From: Sphingomonas sp.
Lineage (GTDB): Bacteria; Pseudomonadota; Alphaproteobacteria; Sphingomonadales; Sphingomonadaceae
NCBI RefSeq assembly: GCF_003248515.1
Contig: NZ_QFOB01000010.1
Span: 141,677-205,676, forward strand
Direction: 5' to 3'
Length of the DNA stretch: 64,000 nt
A program made the translations under genes and the position numbers. A model generated the notes under the pieces. The model saw only the letters and a list, made by a program, of their open reading frames with translations. It had not been told where the DNA came from and made no database searches. Shown in pieces: positions 32,625 through 40,521 of this stretch (positions within the stretch are counted from its first letter, which is position 1; each line of letters begins with the position of its first letter).

Positions 32625-35318
32625 ATGCAGCTGACCCGCCGCGACACGATGAAGCTGCTCGGCGCTACCGCGCTGGTTCCGCATGTCGCGGTCGCGCGCC
32701 CGGCTCCGGCCCTCCCGCCCGTAAAGCTGCACTGGCTGGAGGAGCGGACACCCGCGCTCCAGCTGGGCCAGACGGTCGGCGTGGCGTGGCCTCGCGGCGC
32801 ACTCGGGCCGCGCGTGGATCTGCGCGTCGAGGCCGGCGGCAAGCCCATTCCCGCCCAAAGCTGGGTCACCGCCACCTGGCCGGACGGTTCGGTCAAGTGG
32901 ACCGCCCATGCGCTGGAGGCGGGCGCCGGCACGTCCGATCTCGCCGTGCGCCCCGGCAAGCCGGCGGCGCCGTCCGCGCCGCTCCGGATCGAGGAGCGCG
33001 CCGATGCGATCGTCATCCGCAGCGGCGATTGCGTCTGGGAGATTGGCCGTAGCGGCGAGGCGCTGATCCGATCGGCCACGCGCGCCGGCCGGCCGATCAT
33101 GGGCGCCTTCACGCTCGTCGGCAGCGTGCGCCCCTCGCCCGAAGGGACACCCGTTCCCTTCACCGGCCGGATCGACAGGGCGACGGTCGAGCAGGCCGGG
33201 CCTGTCCGGGCGGTCGTGAAGCTGGAAGGCATGCATGCGCTGGAGGGCGGCCGCCGCTGGCTGCCCTTTTCCGTCAGGCTCTATGCCTATGCCGGTGCCG
33301 AGCACCTGCGCGTGATCCACAGCTTCGTCTTCGATGGCGAGCCGGCGAAGGATTTCCTCTCCTCGCTCGGCCTGCGCGCCACCGTACCCATGCGGGGGGC
33401 GCCGCACGATCGCCACGTCCGCTTCGCCTCCGATGGGCCGCTGTTCGCCGAGGCCGTCCGTCCCCTCACGGGCCTGCGCCGCGATCCGGGCGCGGCCTTC
33501 CGCGAGGCGCAGGTGGCGGGCCGCCCCGTTCCGGATCTGGCGACGATGAGCAAGGTCGTGCGCGAGGGGCTCGACATGATCCCCACCTGGAGCGACTTCA
33601 CGCTCGAACAGGCCAATGCGGATGGCTTCCGCGTGGAGAAAAGGACCTCGCCCGGCCATGCCTGGGTCGCCGCGCGCTCGGGCAGGCGTGCGCCGGGCCT
33701 CGCTTATGTCGGCAGCCCCACGGGCGGCGTCGCCATCGCCCAGCGCTGGTTCTGGCAGCGCCACCCGAGCGCGCTCCACATCGAAGATGCCGCCACCGAT
33801 GAGGCGCATCTCACGGCGTGGCTCTGGTCGCCCGCCGCGCCGCCGATGGACCTGCGCACCTATCGTCCCGTGCTCGGCATGGAAGGCTATGACGCGCAGA
33901 ATCACGCGCTCGACATCACCTATGAGGATTATGAACCCGGCTGGGATAGCGCGATCGGCATCGGCCGCACCAACGAGCTGACGCTCTGGGCGCTCGCGGC
34001 GACGCCCGCCAATGATGCGATCACGGCAATGGCCGGCGCCAATGCGCTGCCGCCGCAGCTGATGGCCGATCCCGCCAGCCTGCACGCCGCGCAGGTCTTC
34101 GGTGACTGGGCGCTGCCCGATCGCTCGACCCCCAATCGCACCGTCGTCGAAAACCAGCTCGACCATCTCGTCGATTTCTATGCGAACGAAGTGGAGCAGA
34201 GATCCTGGTACGGCTTCTGGGATCATGGCGACGTGATGCACACCTATGATTGGGATCGGCACGTCTGGCGCTATGACATAGGCGGCTTCGCGTGGGACAA
34301 TAGCGAGCTGTCTCCCGATCTCTGGCTGTGGTTGCAGGCGCTGCGCACCGGCAAGGCGCAGGCCTGGCGGCTGGCCGAGGCGATGACGCGCCACACGTCC
34401 GAAGTGGATACTTATCATCTGGGGCGCTTCAAGGGGCTCGGCACCCGCCACGGCGTGCAGCACTGGAGCGACAGCTCGAAGCAGCCGCGCGTTTCCAACG
34501 CCGTCTATCGCCGCATCTATTATTATCTCACTGCGGACGATCGCATCGGCGATATCCTGCGCGATCTGCTCACCTCGGATCAGACGCTCGGCCATGTCGA
34601 GATCGGCCGCAAGATCCCCAACGCGAAGCCCTATGACGGCCCCGCCGGCACGATCGATATGGGCTTCGGCCCGAGCTGGACGGCCTATGCCGCCGCCTGG
34701 CTCACCGAATGGGAGCGTACCGGCGACAAGAAATGGCGTGACCGGATCATCGCCGGCATGGCCTCAATCACGAAGCTGCCGCATGGCTGGATGACGGGAT
34801 CGGGGCAATATGATCTGAAGAGCGGCCGCTTCGTGGGCGGCGATGGCAAGATCCATTTCCAGCATCTCACCGCCGTCTTCGGCGCGGTGGAGGTGAATGC
34901 CGAGTTGATCCAACTGATCGATATGCCCGCCTACAAGGCGACATGGCTCGATTATTGCCGCTGGTTCAACGCGCCCAAGGCCGATTATGTCGCGAAGTTC
35001 GGCGAGCCTTTCGGCGCGCGCAACCTGCGCGAGGGCTATTCACGCCTCACCGCCTATGCCGCCCATGAAGGGAGTGATCCGAAGCTGGCCGATCGCGCGG
35101 CGGAGGAATTCTTCTCGGGCGAACAGGGCCTCGGCACCTGGACCACGGATCCCCGCGAGCGGGTGGCGGGTGCGATCGAATGGCCGTCCGTCTCCACCAA
35201 CGCCGCCGCGCAATGGGGCCTCGCCGCGATCCAGCTGCTGGCGCTGGTGCCCGACGCGATCGATCGCGCCACGATCCCCCCGCATCACAGTTCCGCGCAG
35301 GAACCGCGAAGCAGTTGA
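32625..35318 (+). CDS. Exo-rhamnogalacturonan lyase family protein (PL26/YetA-like)
   Basis: 897 residues with a Tat-type leader (LTRRDTMKLLGATALVPHVAVA). The N-terminal 120 residues form a beta domain (LGQTVGVAWPRGAL, SWVTATWPDGSVKWTAHAL), followed by a long central beta region and a C-terminal alpha/alpha toroid (WYGFWDHGDVMHTYDWDRHVWRY region; GTRHGVQHWSDSSKQPRVSN; YRRIYYYLTADDRIGDIL). This order and the TWPDGSVKW and GVQHWSDS blocks match the PcRGLX/YetA family, which releases unsaturated galacturonosyl-rhamnose from rhamnogalacturonan I chains. Enzyme class is inferred from family; the surrounding CE12, GH105 and rhamnose genes agree with it. Confidence 0.8.
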   Translation: MQLTRRDTMKLLGATALVPHVAVARPAPALPPVKLHWLEERTPALQLGQTVGVAWPRGALGPRVDLRVEAGGKPIPAQSWVTATWPDGSVKWTAHALEAGAGTSDLAVRPGKPAAPSAPLRIEERADAIVIRSGDCVWEIGRSGEALIRSATRAGRPIMGAFTLVGSVRPSPEGTPVPFTGRIDRATVEQAGPVRAVVKLEGMHALEGGRRWLPFSVRLYAYAGAEHLRVIHSFVFDGEPAKDFLSSLGLRATVPMRGAPHDRHVRFASDGPLFAEAVRPLTGLRRDPGAAFREAQVAGRPVPDLATMSKVVREGLDMIPTWSDFTLEQANADGFRVEKRTSPGHAWVAARSGRRAPGLAYVGSPTGGVAIAQRWFWQRHPSALHIEDAATDEAHLTAWLWSPAAPPMDLRTYRPVLGMEGYDAQNHALDITYEDYEPGWDSAIGIGRTNELTLWALAATPANDAITAMAGANALPPQLMADPASLHAAQVFGDWALPDRSTPNRTVVENQLDHLVDFYANEVEQRSWYGFWDHGDVMHTYDWDRHVWRYDIGGFAWDNSELSPDLWLWLQALRTGKAQAWRLAEAMTRHTSEVDTYHLGRFKGLGTRHGVQHWSDSSKQPRVSNAVYRRIYYYLTADDRIGDILRDLLTSDQTLGHVEIGRKIPNAKPYDGPAGTIDMGFGPSWTAYAAAWLTEWERTGDKKWRDRIIAGMASITKLPHGWMTGSGQYDLKSGRFVGGDGKIHFQHLTAVFGAVEVNAELIQLIDMPAYKATWLDYCRWFNAPKADYVAKFGEPFGARNLREGYSRLTAYAAHEGSDPKLADRAAEEFFSGEQGLGTWTTDPRERVAGAIEWPSVSTNAAAQWGLAAIQLLALVPDAIDRATIPPHHSSAQEPRSS

Positions 35319-35353
35319 TGCCCCGTCGGCCGATCCCAGCCGGCCGATCCCCG

Positions 35354-36406
35354 TCAGCCGATCGCCGTCGCCAGATCGCGCATCCATCGTTCGGTGAAGG
35401 CCCGGGATGCGCGGGCGGCGGCGGCGATGCCATCGAAGGCATGGAACGCCCCCGGCACCACGGCGAGATCGATCGGCACGCCCGCCGCCGCCAGCCGGCC
35501 GGCATAAGCGACATCCTCATCGTAGAAGAGATCCAGCGTTCCCGTGCCGATGAAGGCCGGCGCCAGCCCGCGCACATCCGCCAGCCGGGCCGGCACGGCG
35601 CCGGCAGGCGGGTTCGCGCCGCCGGCCGGCTGGCCGAGAAGCGAAGTCCAGCCGAAGCGGTTCGCCGCCGCCGTCCAGATGAACTGGCCCGTGCCCGGCC
35701 GCGCCGGAACGCTGCTGCCGGTGCGATCGTCCAGCATGGGATAGATAAGCACCTGGAAGGCGAGCGGAATCTCCCTCCGGTCGCGCGCCGCGATCGCCAG
35801 CATCGCCGCGTGGCCGCCCCCCGCACTCGATCCGCCGACCGCGATCTTGGCCACATCCACGCCCAGCCGCGCCGCATTGTCGTGCACCCATTTGAGCGCG
35901 GCATAATTGTCGTTGAGAGAGGCGGGAAACTTCGCCTCCGGCGCCAGCCGATAATCGACCGACACGATCAGCAGCCCACGCTCCCTCGCCAGCATCCGAA
36001 GCCCCGGCCCGATCCCAGCCGCCCCGGAAACGTAGCCGCCACCATGGATCCAGATCAGCGCGCCGCGCCCCTGTCGCCCGGCACCGCCATCGAACACGAG
36101 CACCCGCACCGGTGGCTCGCCCGGCAGGCCGGGAATCGATTGCGGCGGCAGCGCATCCGCCGTCCATGCCGGGAAGGATAGGGGGTGCGCCGGGCGGCTA
36201 CCCGGCTTGACGCGGAAGGCGGCGAGATTGTCGGCCGAGACGATCATCTCGTTCACACGGGCGAGATCGTCGATCATCTCCGGATCGACATCGGCGAAGC
36301 GGGCATCGCGCGCCTGGCTCCATCCGCCGACAGCCCATAGGCCGCCCGCCGCAATGAGCGCGGAGGCACCCGCCCCCTTCATCACCTGCCGCCTGCTCAC
36401 CTGCAT
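35354..36406 (-). CDS. Secreted alpha/beta hydrolase (HSL-type esterase)
   Basis: 350 residues from the ATG at 36406; the reading frame stays open much further upstream, but that extension has no coding character. The Tat-like leader SRRQVMKGAGASALIAAGG points to export. ALIWIHGGGYVSGAAG is the oxyanion hole, KIAVGGSSAGGGHAAMLA carries the nucleophile (GGSSAGG in place of GDSAGG), and the late GTLDLFYDED and PGAFHAFDG supply Asp and His. A carbohydrate acetyl- or feruloyl-esterase function would fit the pectin locus. It converges on the PL26-like gene and diverges from an MFS gene. Confidence 0.85.
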   Translation of the reverse strand: MQVSRRQVMKGAGASALIAAGGLWAVGGWSQARDARFADVDPEMIDDLARVNEMIVSADNLAAFRVKPGSRPAHPLSFPAWTADALPPQSIPGLPGEPPVRVLVFDGGAGRQGRGALIWIHGGGYVSGAAGIGPGLRMLARERGLLIVSVDYRLAPEAKFPASLNDNYAALKWVHDNAARLGVDVAKIAVGGSSAGGGHAAMLAIAARDRREIPLAFQVLIYPMLDDRTGSSVPARPGTGQFIWTAAANRFGWTSLLGQPAGGANPPAGAVPARLADVRGLAPAFIGTGTLDLFYDEDVAYAGRLAAAGVPIDLAVVPGAFHAFDGIAAAARASRAFTERWMRDLATAIG

Positions 36407-36472
36407 CGCCGCTCTCCCGATCAGCTTTTCGCCCGCACTTGAAACATCGTCTCGCCGGTTACGCAATTTTAT

Positions 36473-36483
36473 TTGTACGACAA
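36473..36483. promoter_or_regulatory. Candidate FCD-type GntR box
   Basis: TTGTACGACAA matches the TNGTNNNACNA consensus of FadR/FCD-subfamily GntR regulators. It is in the divergent gap between the secreted esterase (start 36406) and the MFS gene. Two FCD regulators are encoded in this window, at 3359 and 8531, but neither is adjacent. Confidence 0.4.
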
Positions 36484-36547
36484 TATCGCCGGTTCGCCGC
36501 ATGGGCGGGGGCGGACAATCGGCATGACGGGGCCAAAGGGTTTTCCT

Positions 36548-37741
36548 ATGGAGGAGCCGACAAGCCCGATTTCGCTCCGCCAGCCGTGCCGAGCCCTTCA
36601 CCCACGAGGAAATGTCTTGCCCCGCCTCGGCCTCCTGCCCGCCACCCGTCTCGCGAACCTGGTCTCCGGCTTCGCGATCTCGGCCTGGGCGCCGCTCATT
36701 CCACATGTTCAGCAGGGGATCGGGCTTTCGTCGGGCGCACTGGGGCTCACGTTGCTCGCCTTCGGCGCGGGATCGATGGCAACGATGCCGGTGGCGGGCG
36801 GCATCGTCGGCCGCATCGGCTGCCGGCGCCTTTTCGCCCTGTCGGGCCTGCTGATCGTGCTGACCCTGCCCTGCCTCGCGCTGATGCGGTCCGCACCCGC
36901 GCTGGCCGTGGGCCTTTTCATCTTCGGTTCCGGGCTCGGCCTCATCAGTTGCGCGCGGAATCTTCACGGCCTGGCCACCGAACGGGCGCTGCAACGCAGG
37001 CTGATGTCCGGATTTCACGGCTTTTACAGCGTGGGCTGCGTGCTGGGCGCGGGCACGATGAGCGTATTGATGGGGCTCGGCATGCCGCCCCTCGGCGCGA
37101 TCTCGATCGTCGCGTTCGTGATCCTGATATGCGTGGGCCTCGCCACGCCGGCCATCACCAGCGAGCATATGGGCTCCGGCCCCGCTTATGCGATGCCGAA
37201 AGGCGTGGTGCTCGTGATCGGGCTGCTCTGCTTCATCGTCTTCATGGCGGAAGGATCGGTGCTGGACTGGAGCGCGATCCTGCTGACCGGCCACTTCCGG
37301 CTGGACGCGGCCCGCGCCGGCCTGGGCTATGTTGCCTTCGCCACGATGATGACGGCCGGCCGGCTTTCGGGCGACAGGCTGGTGCACCGTTTCGGCGACA
37401 GGGCGATGCTCACGCTCGGCCCGCTGCTCGCGGCGGCTGGCTTCGTCATCGCCGTGCTGCCGTCGCACTGGACACTCGCGGTGGCGGGCTTCGCCCTCGT
37501 CGGCGCCGGCTGTGCGAATATCGTGCCGCTCCTTTACAGCGCCGTCGGCCGCCAGACGGTGATGCCCAGCAATCTTGCGCTCACAGCCGCCGGATCGATC
37601 GGCTTCGCAGGCGTGCTCACCGGGCCGGCCGCGATCGGCTTCATCGCGCAGTGGAGCAGCCTGACGATCTCCTTCCTAATCCTGGCGGCACTGGTCGGTC
37701 TGGTCGCCCGTGTCACGCCCGGCGTGCTGAACGCGAAATAG
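36548..37741 (+). CDS. MFS transporter, YbjJ-like
   Basis: 397 residues from the ATG at 36548. The stretch before 36617 has poor codon third-position bias, and a TTG at 36617 with a GAGGA site just upstream is an attractive alternative start (374 residues). About 12 membrane segments are visible, beginning RLANLVSGFAISAWAPLIPHVQ, with GRIGCRRLFALSG as the motif A loop and GEGSVLDWSAILL-type MAEGSVLDWSAILL in the middle, which is typical of the YbjJ/fucose-permease-like group. The substrate is unknown. It is a single gene ending at a GC-rich hairpin shared with the convergent PL22 gene. Confidence 0.8.
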   Translation: MEEPTSPISLRQPCRALHPRGNVLPRLGLLPATRLANLVSGFAISAWAPLIPHVQQGIGLSSGALGLTLLAFGAGSMATMPVAGGIVGRIGCRRLFALSGLLIVLTLPCLALMRSAPALAVGLFIFGSGLGLISCARNLHGLATERALQRRLMSGFHGFYSVGCVLGAGTMSVLMGLGMPPLGAISIVAFVILICVGLATPAITSEHMGSGPAYAMPKGVVLVIGLLCFIVFMAEGSVLDWSAILLTGHFRLDAARAGLGYVAFATMMTAGRLSGDRLVHRFGDRAMLTLGPLLAAAGFVIAVLPSHWTLAVAGFALVGAGCANIVPLLYSAVGRQTVMPSNLALTAAGSIGFAGVLTGPAAIGFIAQWSSLTISFLILAALVGLVARVTPGVLNAK

Positions 37742-37749
37742 CGGAATCG

Positions 37750-37782
37750 CGGCGCGCAGCGGGCGGCGCGGCCCGCGCGCCG
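37750..37782. terminator. GC-rich bidirectional hairpin
   Basis: CGGCGCGC-A-GCGGGC pairs with GCCCGC-GCGCCG around a GGCGCG loop, in the 64-bp gap between the convergent MFS and PL22 genes. It probably separates the two transcripts. Confidence 0.5.
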
Positions 37783-37805
37783 CTTCATTGCCGCGCGCCG
37801 ACGGA

Positions 37806-39119
37806 TCAGGGCTTCGCGATCTTCACCGCATAGACCTGGGGTGTGCCTTCCATGTTCGATCGGAACACCATCCACTTCCCATCGGGGGTGAAGGTGATGT
37901 TCGGCTCCAGCCGGTAATCATGCTTGCGCATGTCCACGATCTTTTCCTGCACGAACGTGCCGGGGGAGATCAGGCTGCCGCTGTTCGCCGCATGGATGCC
38001 GGCCACGTCCGGCACGTCCTTCGGTGTGAAGAGATAGAGATATTTCCCGTCCGGCGCATGGGCCACCATCTCGCTATCGCCGCCGTCGCCTGAAAAATGC
38101 CTGAGGTCCGGCGCCTGGTTGTAATGGACCGACCATTCGTTGCGATCGAGATGATACCATTTGCGGGCGCCGGTCGCGACTTCATATCCCGCGAGCCAGA
38201 AATCCTCGCCGCGCGGCGTCTGCAGATCATACCAGATCCACTTTCCGTCCGGCGAAAAGAATTCGTGCCCGGCGATTTCCATGTTCATGGTGCGCGTGTG
38301 GATCCTGGTGTTCTGGCTGCCGTCCGTTCGCACGGTCCAGATCCGGTCCACCTTGTGCCACGGCCCTTCGTGGCAATACATGATGAGCGTCGGATCGGTC
38401 GGCGAGAACTGGATATGGTTCAGCCAGTCCCGGGAGGCGACCACCACCTTGCGCGCGCCGGTCCTGATGTCGATCGTGAAAATCTCCATCGGGATGCCCG
38501 CTTCCAGCCGCTCGTTGAGGCGCACCTCCTTCGCCTCCGCGAACGTATAGGGCGTGCCGTCCGGCCGGTTCGCCGCATAGCTCGCCTGGCCGAATTGCTG
38601 GCGGATTTCGGGCTGGGACTGCTTCTGCGTCCCATCCGGCTGCAGCGGTTTGTCGCTCTCCGCCCACTGGCCCAGCAGCAATGTCTCGTCGGCGTTGATC
38701 GATCCGATCGAGCCCTTTTCCACCGTGGCGATCCTGCGCGTCCTGCCCGTATCGATATCGGCGGCGAAGATGGTCGTCGCGCCCGCCGCATCATCGCGCT
38801 TGTGGCTCGCATAATAAGCCGTGCGCGTCTTGCGGCCGGTGAACAGCAACTGGAGGTCCTTGCCCTTCACCAGCGGCTTCACGCTCCAGTCCGCCAGCGT
38901 GACCGTCGCGATGCCGTCCGGCACGGAGATCACCATCTTGTCGCCCTGCGGCGTATAGCTTGGCTGGTGGAAATAAAGGCTGGCCGTGCCGGGCTCGCTG
39001 CTGATGCGCACGATCTCGTGGCCGGTCGTTGGATCGATCCACTGCTTCACGGGCGCCCCGCCGGCAGCGCTGCCCGTCAAGGCCGCAAGAGCGAGGATGA
39101 GATAGTTCGGGCGCGTCAT
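37806..39119 (-). CDS. Oligogalacturonate lyase family protein (PL22), exported
   Basis: 437 residues; a seven-bladed propeller of the PL22 oligogalacturonate lyases, which split unsaturated and saturated digalacturonate to 5-keto-4-deoxyuronate. Family blocks are FHQPSYTPQGDKMVIS, DWLNHIQFSPTDPTLIMYCHEGPWHKVDRIW (presented here across two blades), MEIAGHEFFSPDGKWIWYD and LEPNITFTPDGKWMVFRS. The His residues in NHIQFSP, CHEGPW and GHEFF are those used for manganese and catalysis. Unlike the cytoplasmic enterobacterial enzyme it has a signal peptide (MTRPNYLILALAALTGSAAG), so it should act in the periplasm. A candidate operator lies 9 bp before the start. Confidence 0.9.
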   Translation of the reverse strand: MTRPNYLILALAALTGSAAGGAPVKQWIDPTTGHEIVRISSEPGTASLYFHQPSYTPQGDKMVISVPDGIATVTLADWSVKPLVKGKDLQLLFTGRKTRTAYYASHKRDDAAGATTIFAADIDTGRTRRIATVEKGSIGSINADETLLLGQWAESDKPLQPDGTQKQSQPEIRQQFGQASYAANRPDGTPYTFAEAKEVRLNERLEAGIPMEIFTIDIRTGARKVVVASRDWLNHIQFSPTDPTLIMYCHEGPWHKVDRIWTVRTDGSQNTRIHTRTMNMEIAGHEFFSPDGKWIWYDLQTPRGEDFWLAGYEVATGARKWYHLDRNEWSVHYNQAPDLRHFSGDGGDSEMVAHAPDGKYLYLFTPKDVPDVAGIHAANSGSLISPGTFVQEKIVDMRKHDYRLEPNITFTPDGKWMVFRSNMEGTPQVYAVKIAKP

Positions 39120-39127
39120 TCACACTC

Positions 39128-39142
39128 TCCCACATATCGGGA
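39128..39142. promoter_or_regulatory. Candidate locus operator before the PL22 gene
   Basis: TCCCACATATCGGGA resembles TYYCA-N5-TGRRA with one change (C for T in the right arm). It lies just downstream of a possible leftward -10 box TACTAT (39159-39154), so a repressor here would block the PL22 transcript. Confidence 0.4.
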
Positions 39143-39299
39143 CTAAATCCCGCATAGTATGTCTTTCCTTGCACCGAAGCGGGGCGCCCCGTAAAGCGGA
39201 ATGAGAGGAAATCGGGGAGCCACGCCTTTCGGCACCCCCGCCCGGAGGGGAAGGAATGCAGCGGACCGGATCCAGCCTGATCGTGACGGGCGATCGCGC

Positions 39300-40517
39300 A
39301 TGTCGCTGATCGGAATGCTCGGGCTTCTCGCGATGGCGACGATGCCGCCCCCGCTCTCCTTCGATCTCGCGCTAGGCGGCCAGGGCGTCGCCGTGGCGCG
39401 CCGCCATCTGTACGAACGGGGTGACTATGGTTTCGAGCCCGGCAGCAGGCCCGATGCCTTCCTCTTTTCCGCCGCCGTGCCGGAAGGCACGTATCGCGTC
39501 ACCGTCCGTCTGGGAGACAGCAGATCGGCCGGTGACACGACGGTAAAGGCCGAGGCGCGCCGCCTGATGCTGCTGAACGTACCCACGGCGCGCGGCCGCT
39601 TCGTGGAGCGCAGCTTCCTCGTCAACGTCCGCACCGATTTCCTGCCCCCTCCGCCACCGAACGCTCCGGGCGGCGATGCCGTGCGCATCGATGCCAAGGA
39701 TCGCAACGGTTTCGCCTGGGACGACAAGCTGACGCTGGAATTTCTCGGCAACCCCAGAGTGGCCTCGATCCGGATCGAGCCCGCGACGGCGCCCACCCTC
39801 TATCTCGCCGGCGATTCCACGGTGACCGATCAAGATGCCGAGCCGGCCGCAAGCTGGGGCCAAATGCTGCCCGCGATGCTGGACGATCAGGTGGTGGTGG
39901 CGAACCACGCAAAATCCGGCGAGACGCTCAAATCCTTCCTCACCGGCCTGCGCCTCGACAAGATCCTGTCGACGATCCGCCCGGGCGACTGGCTGTTCAT
40001 CCAGTTCGGCCATAACGATCAGAAATCCCAGTGGCCGCAAACCTATGTCGACAAGGATCTGACCTACCCGGCCTATCTGCGCGCCTATATCGCGGAGGCG
40101 CGGCGACGCGGGGCAAACCCGGTCCTCGTCACCTCGCCGGAGCGGCGCAACTGGGATGCGGGCGGCCACATCGCCGGCACGCTCACCGATTATGCGAATG
40201 CGGTGCGCGCCGTGGCCGCCGAACAGAAGGTGCCGCTGATCGATCTCAACGCGGACAGCAAGGCGATCTACGAAGCGCTGGGCGAGCAGAAGGCGCCGAT
40301 CGCCTTCAACGACAATGGCGCCGACAAGACCCACCACGACAATTATGGCGCGTGGCTGCTGGCCAGCGCGGTGGCGGAGCGCATCCGCGAAACCATCCCG
40401 GCGCTGGCCCCGCACGTGACGATGCCGCCCTTCTCGCCCGCGCATCTGCCCACGCCCGAGGCGCTCCACATCCCTCCCAGCCTCGCCTTCAGCGGGATGC
40501 GGCCTGCGGGAAGCTGA
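39300..40517 (+). CDS. Rhamnogalacturonan acetylesterase-type SGNH hydrolase (CE12)
   Basis: 405 residues from the ATG at 39300. The first 160 residues form a beta domain with a hydrophobic leader; the rest is an SGNH hydrolase. Block I is LYLAGDSTVTDQD (Ser nucleophile), block II ANHAKSGETLKSFL, block III IQFGHNDQKS and block V DKTHHDNYGA (Asp and His). This order and the GHNDQKS form are those of rhamnogalacturonan acetylesterases, which remove O-acetyl groups from galacturonate in rhamnogalacturonan I and expose the backbone to lyases. It is followed 4 bp later by the GH28 gene and diverges from the PL22 gene. Confidence 0.88.
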   Translation: MSLIGMLGLLAMATMPPPLSFDLALGGQGVAVARRHLYERGDYGFEPGSRPDAFLFSAAVPEGTYRVTVRLGDSRSAGDTTVKAEARRLMLLNVPTARGRFVERSFLVNVRTDFLPPPPPNAPGGDAVRIDAKDRNGFAWDDKLTLEFLGNPRVASIRIEPATAPTLYLAGDSTVTDQDAEPAASWGQMLPAMLDDQVVVANHAKSGETLKSFLTGLRLDKILSTIRPGDWLFIQFGHNDQKSQWPQTYVDKDLTYPAYLRAYIAEARRRGANPVLVTSPERRNWDAGGHIAGTLTDYANAVRAVAAEQKVPLIDLNADSKAIYEALGEQKAPIAFNDNGADKTHHDNYGAWLLASAVAERIRETIPALAPHVTMPPFSPAHLPTPEALHIPPSLAFSGMRPAGS

Positions 40518-40521
40518 TCGG

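Noticed and set aside
32610..34595. A 661-codon minus-strand frame opposite the PL26-like gene
   Set aside because: Antisense shadow with low-complexity Arg/Gly content.
36407..37468. N-terminal extension that would make the esterase at 35354 a 704-residue protein
   Set aside because: The extension is antisense to the MFS gene and is His/Gln/Arg-rich; the Tat-like leader beginning at 36406 gives a natural start.
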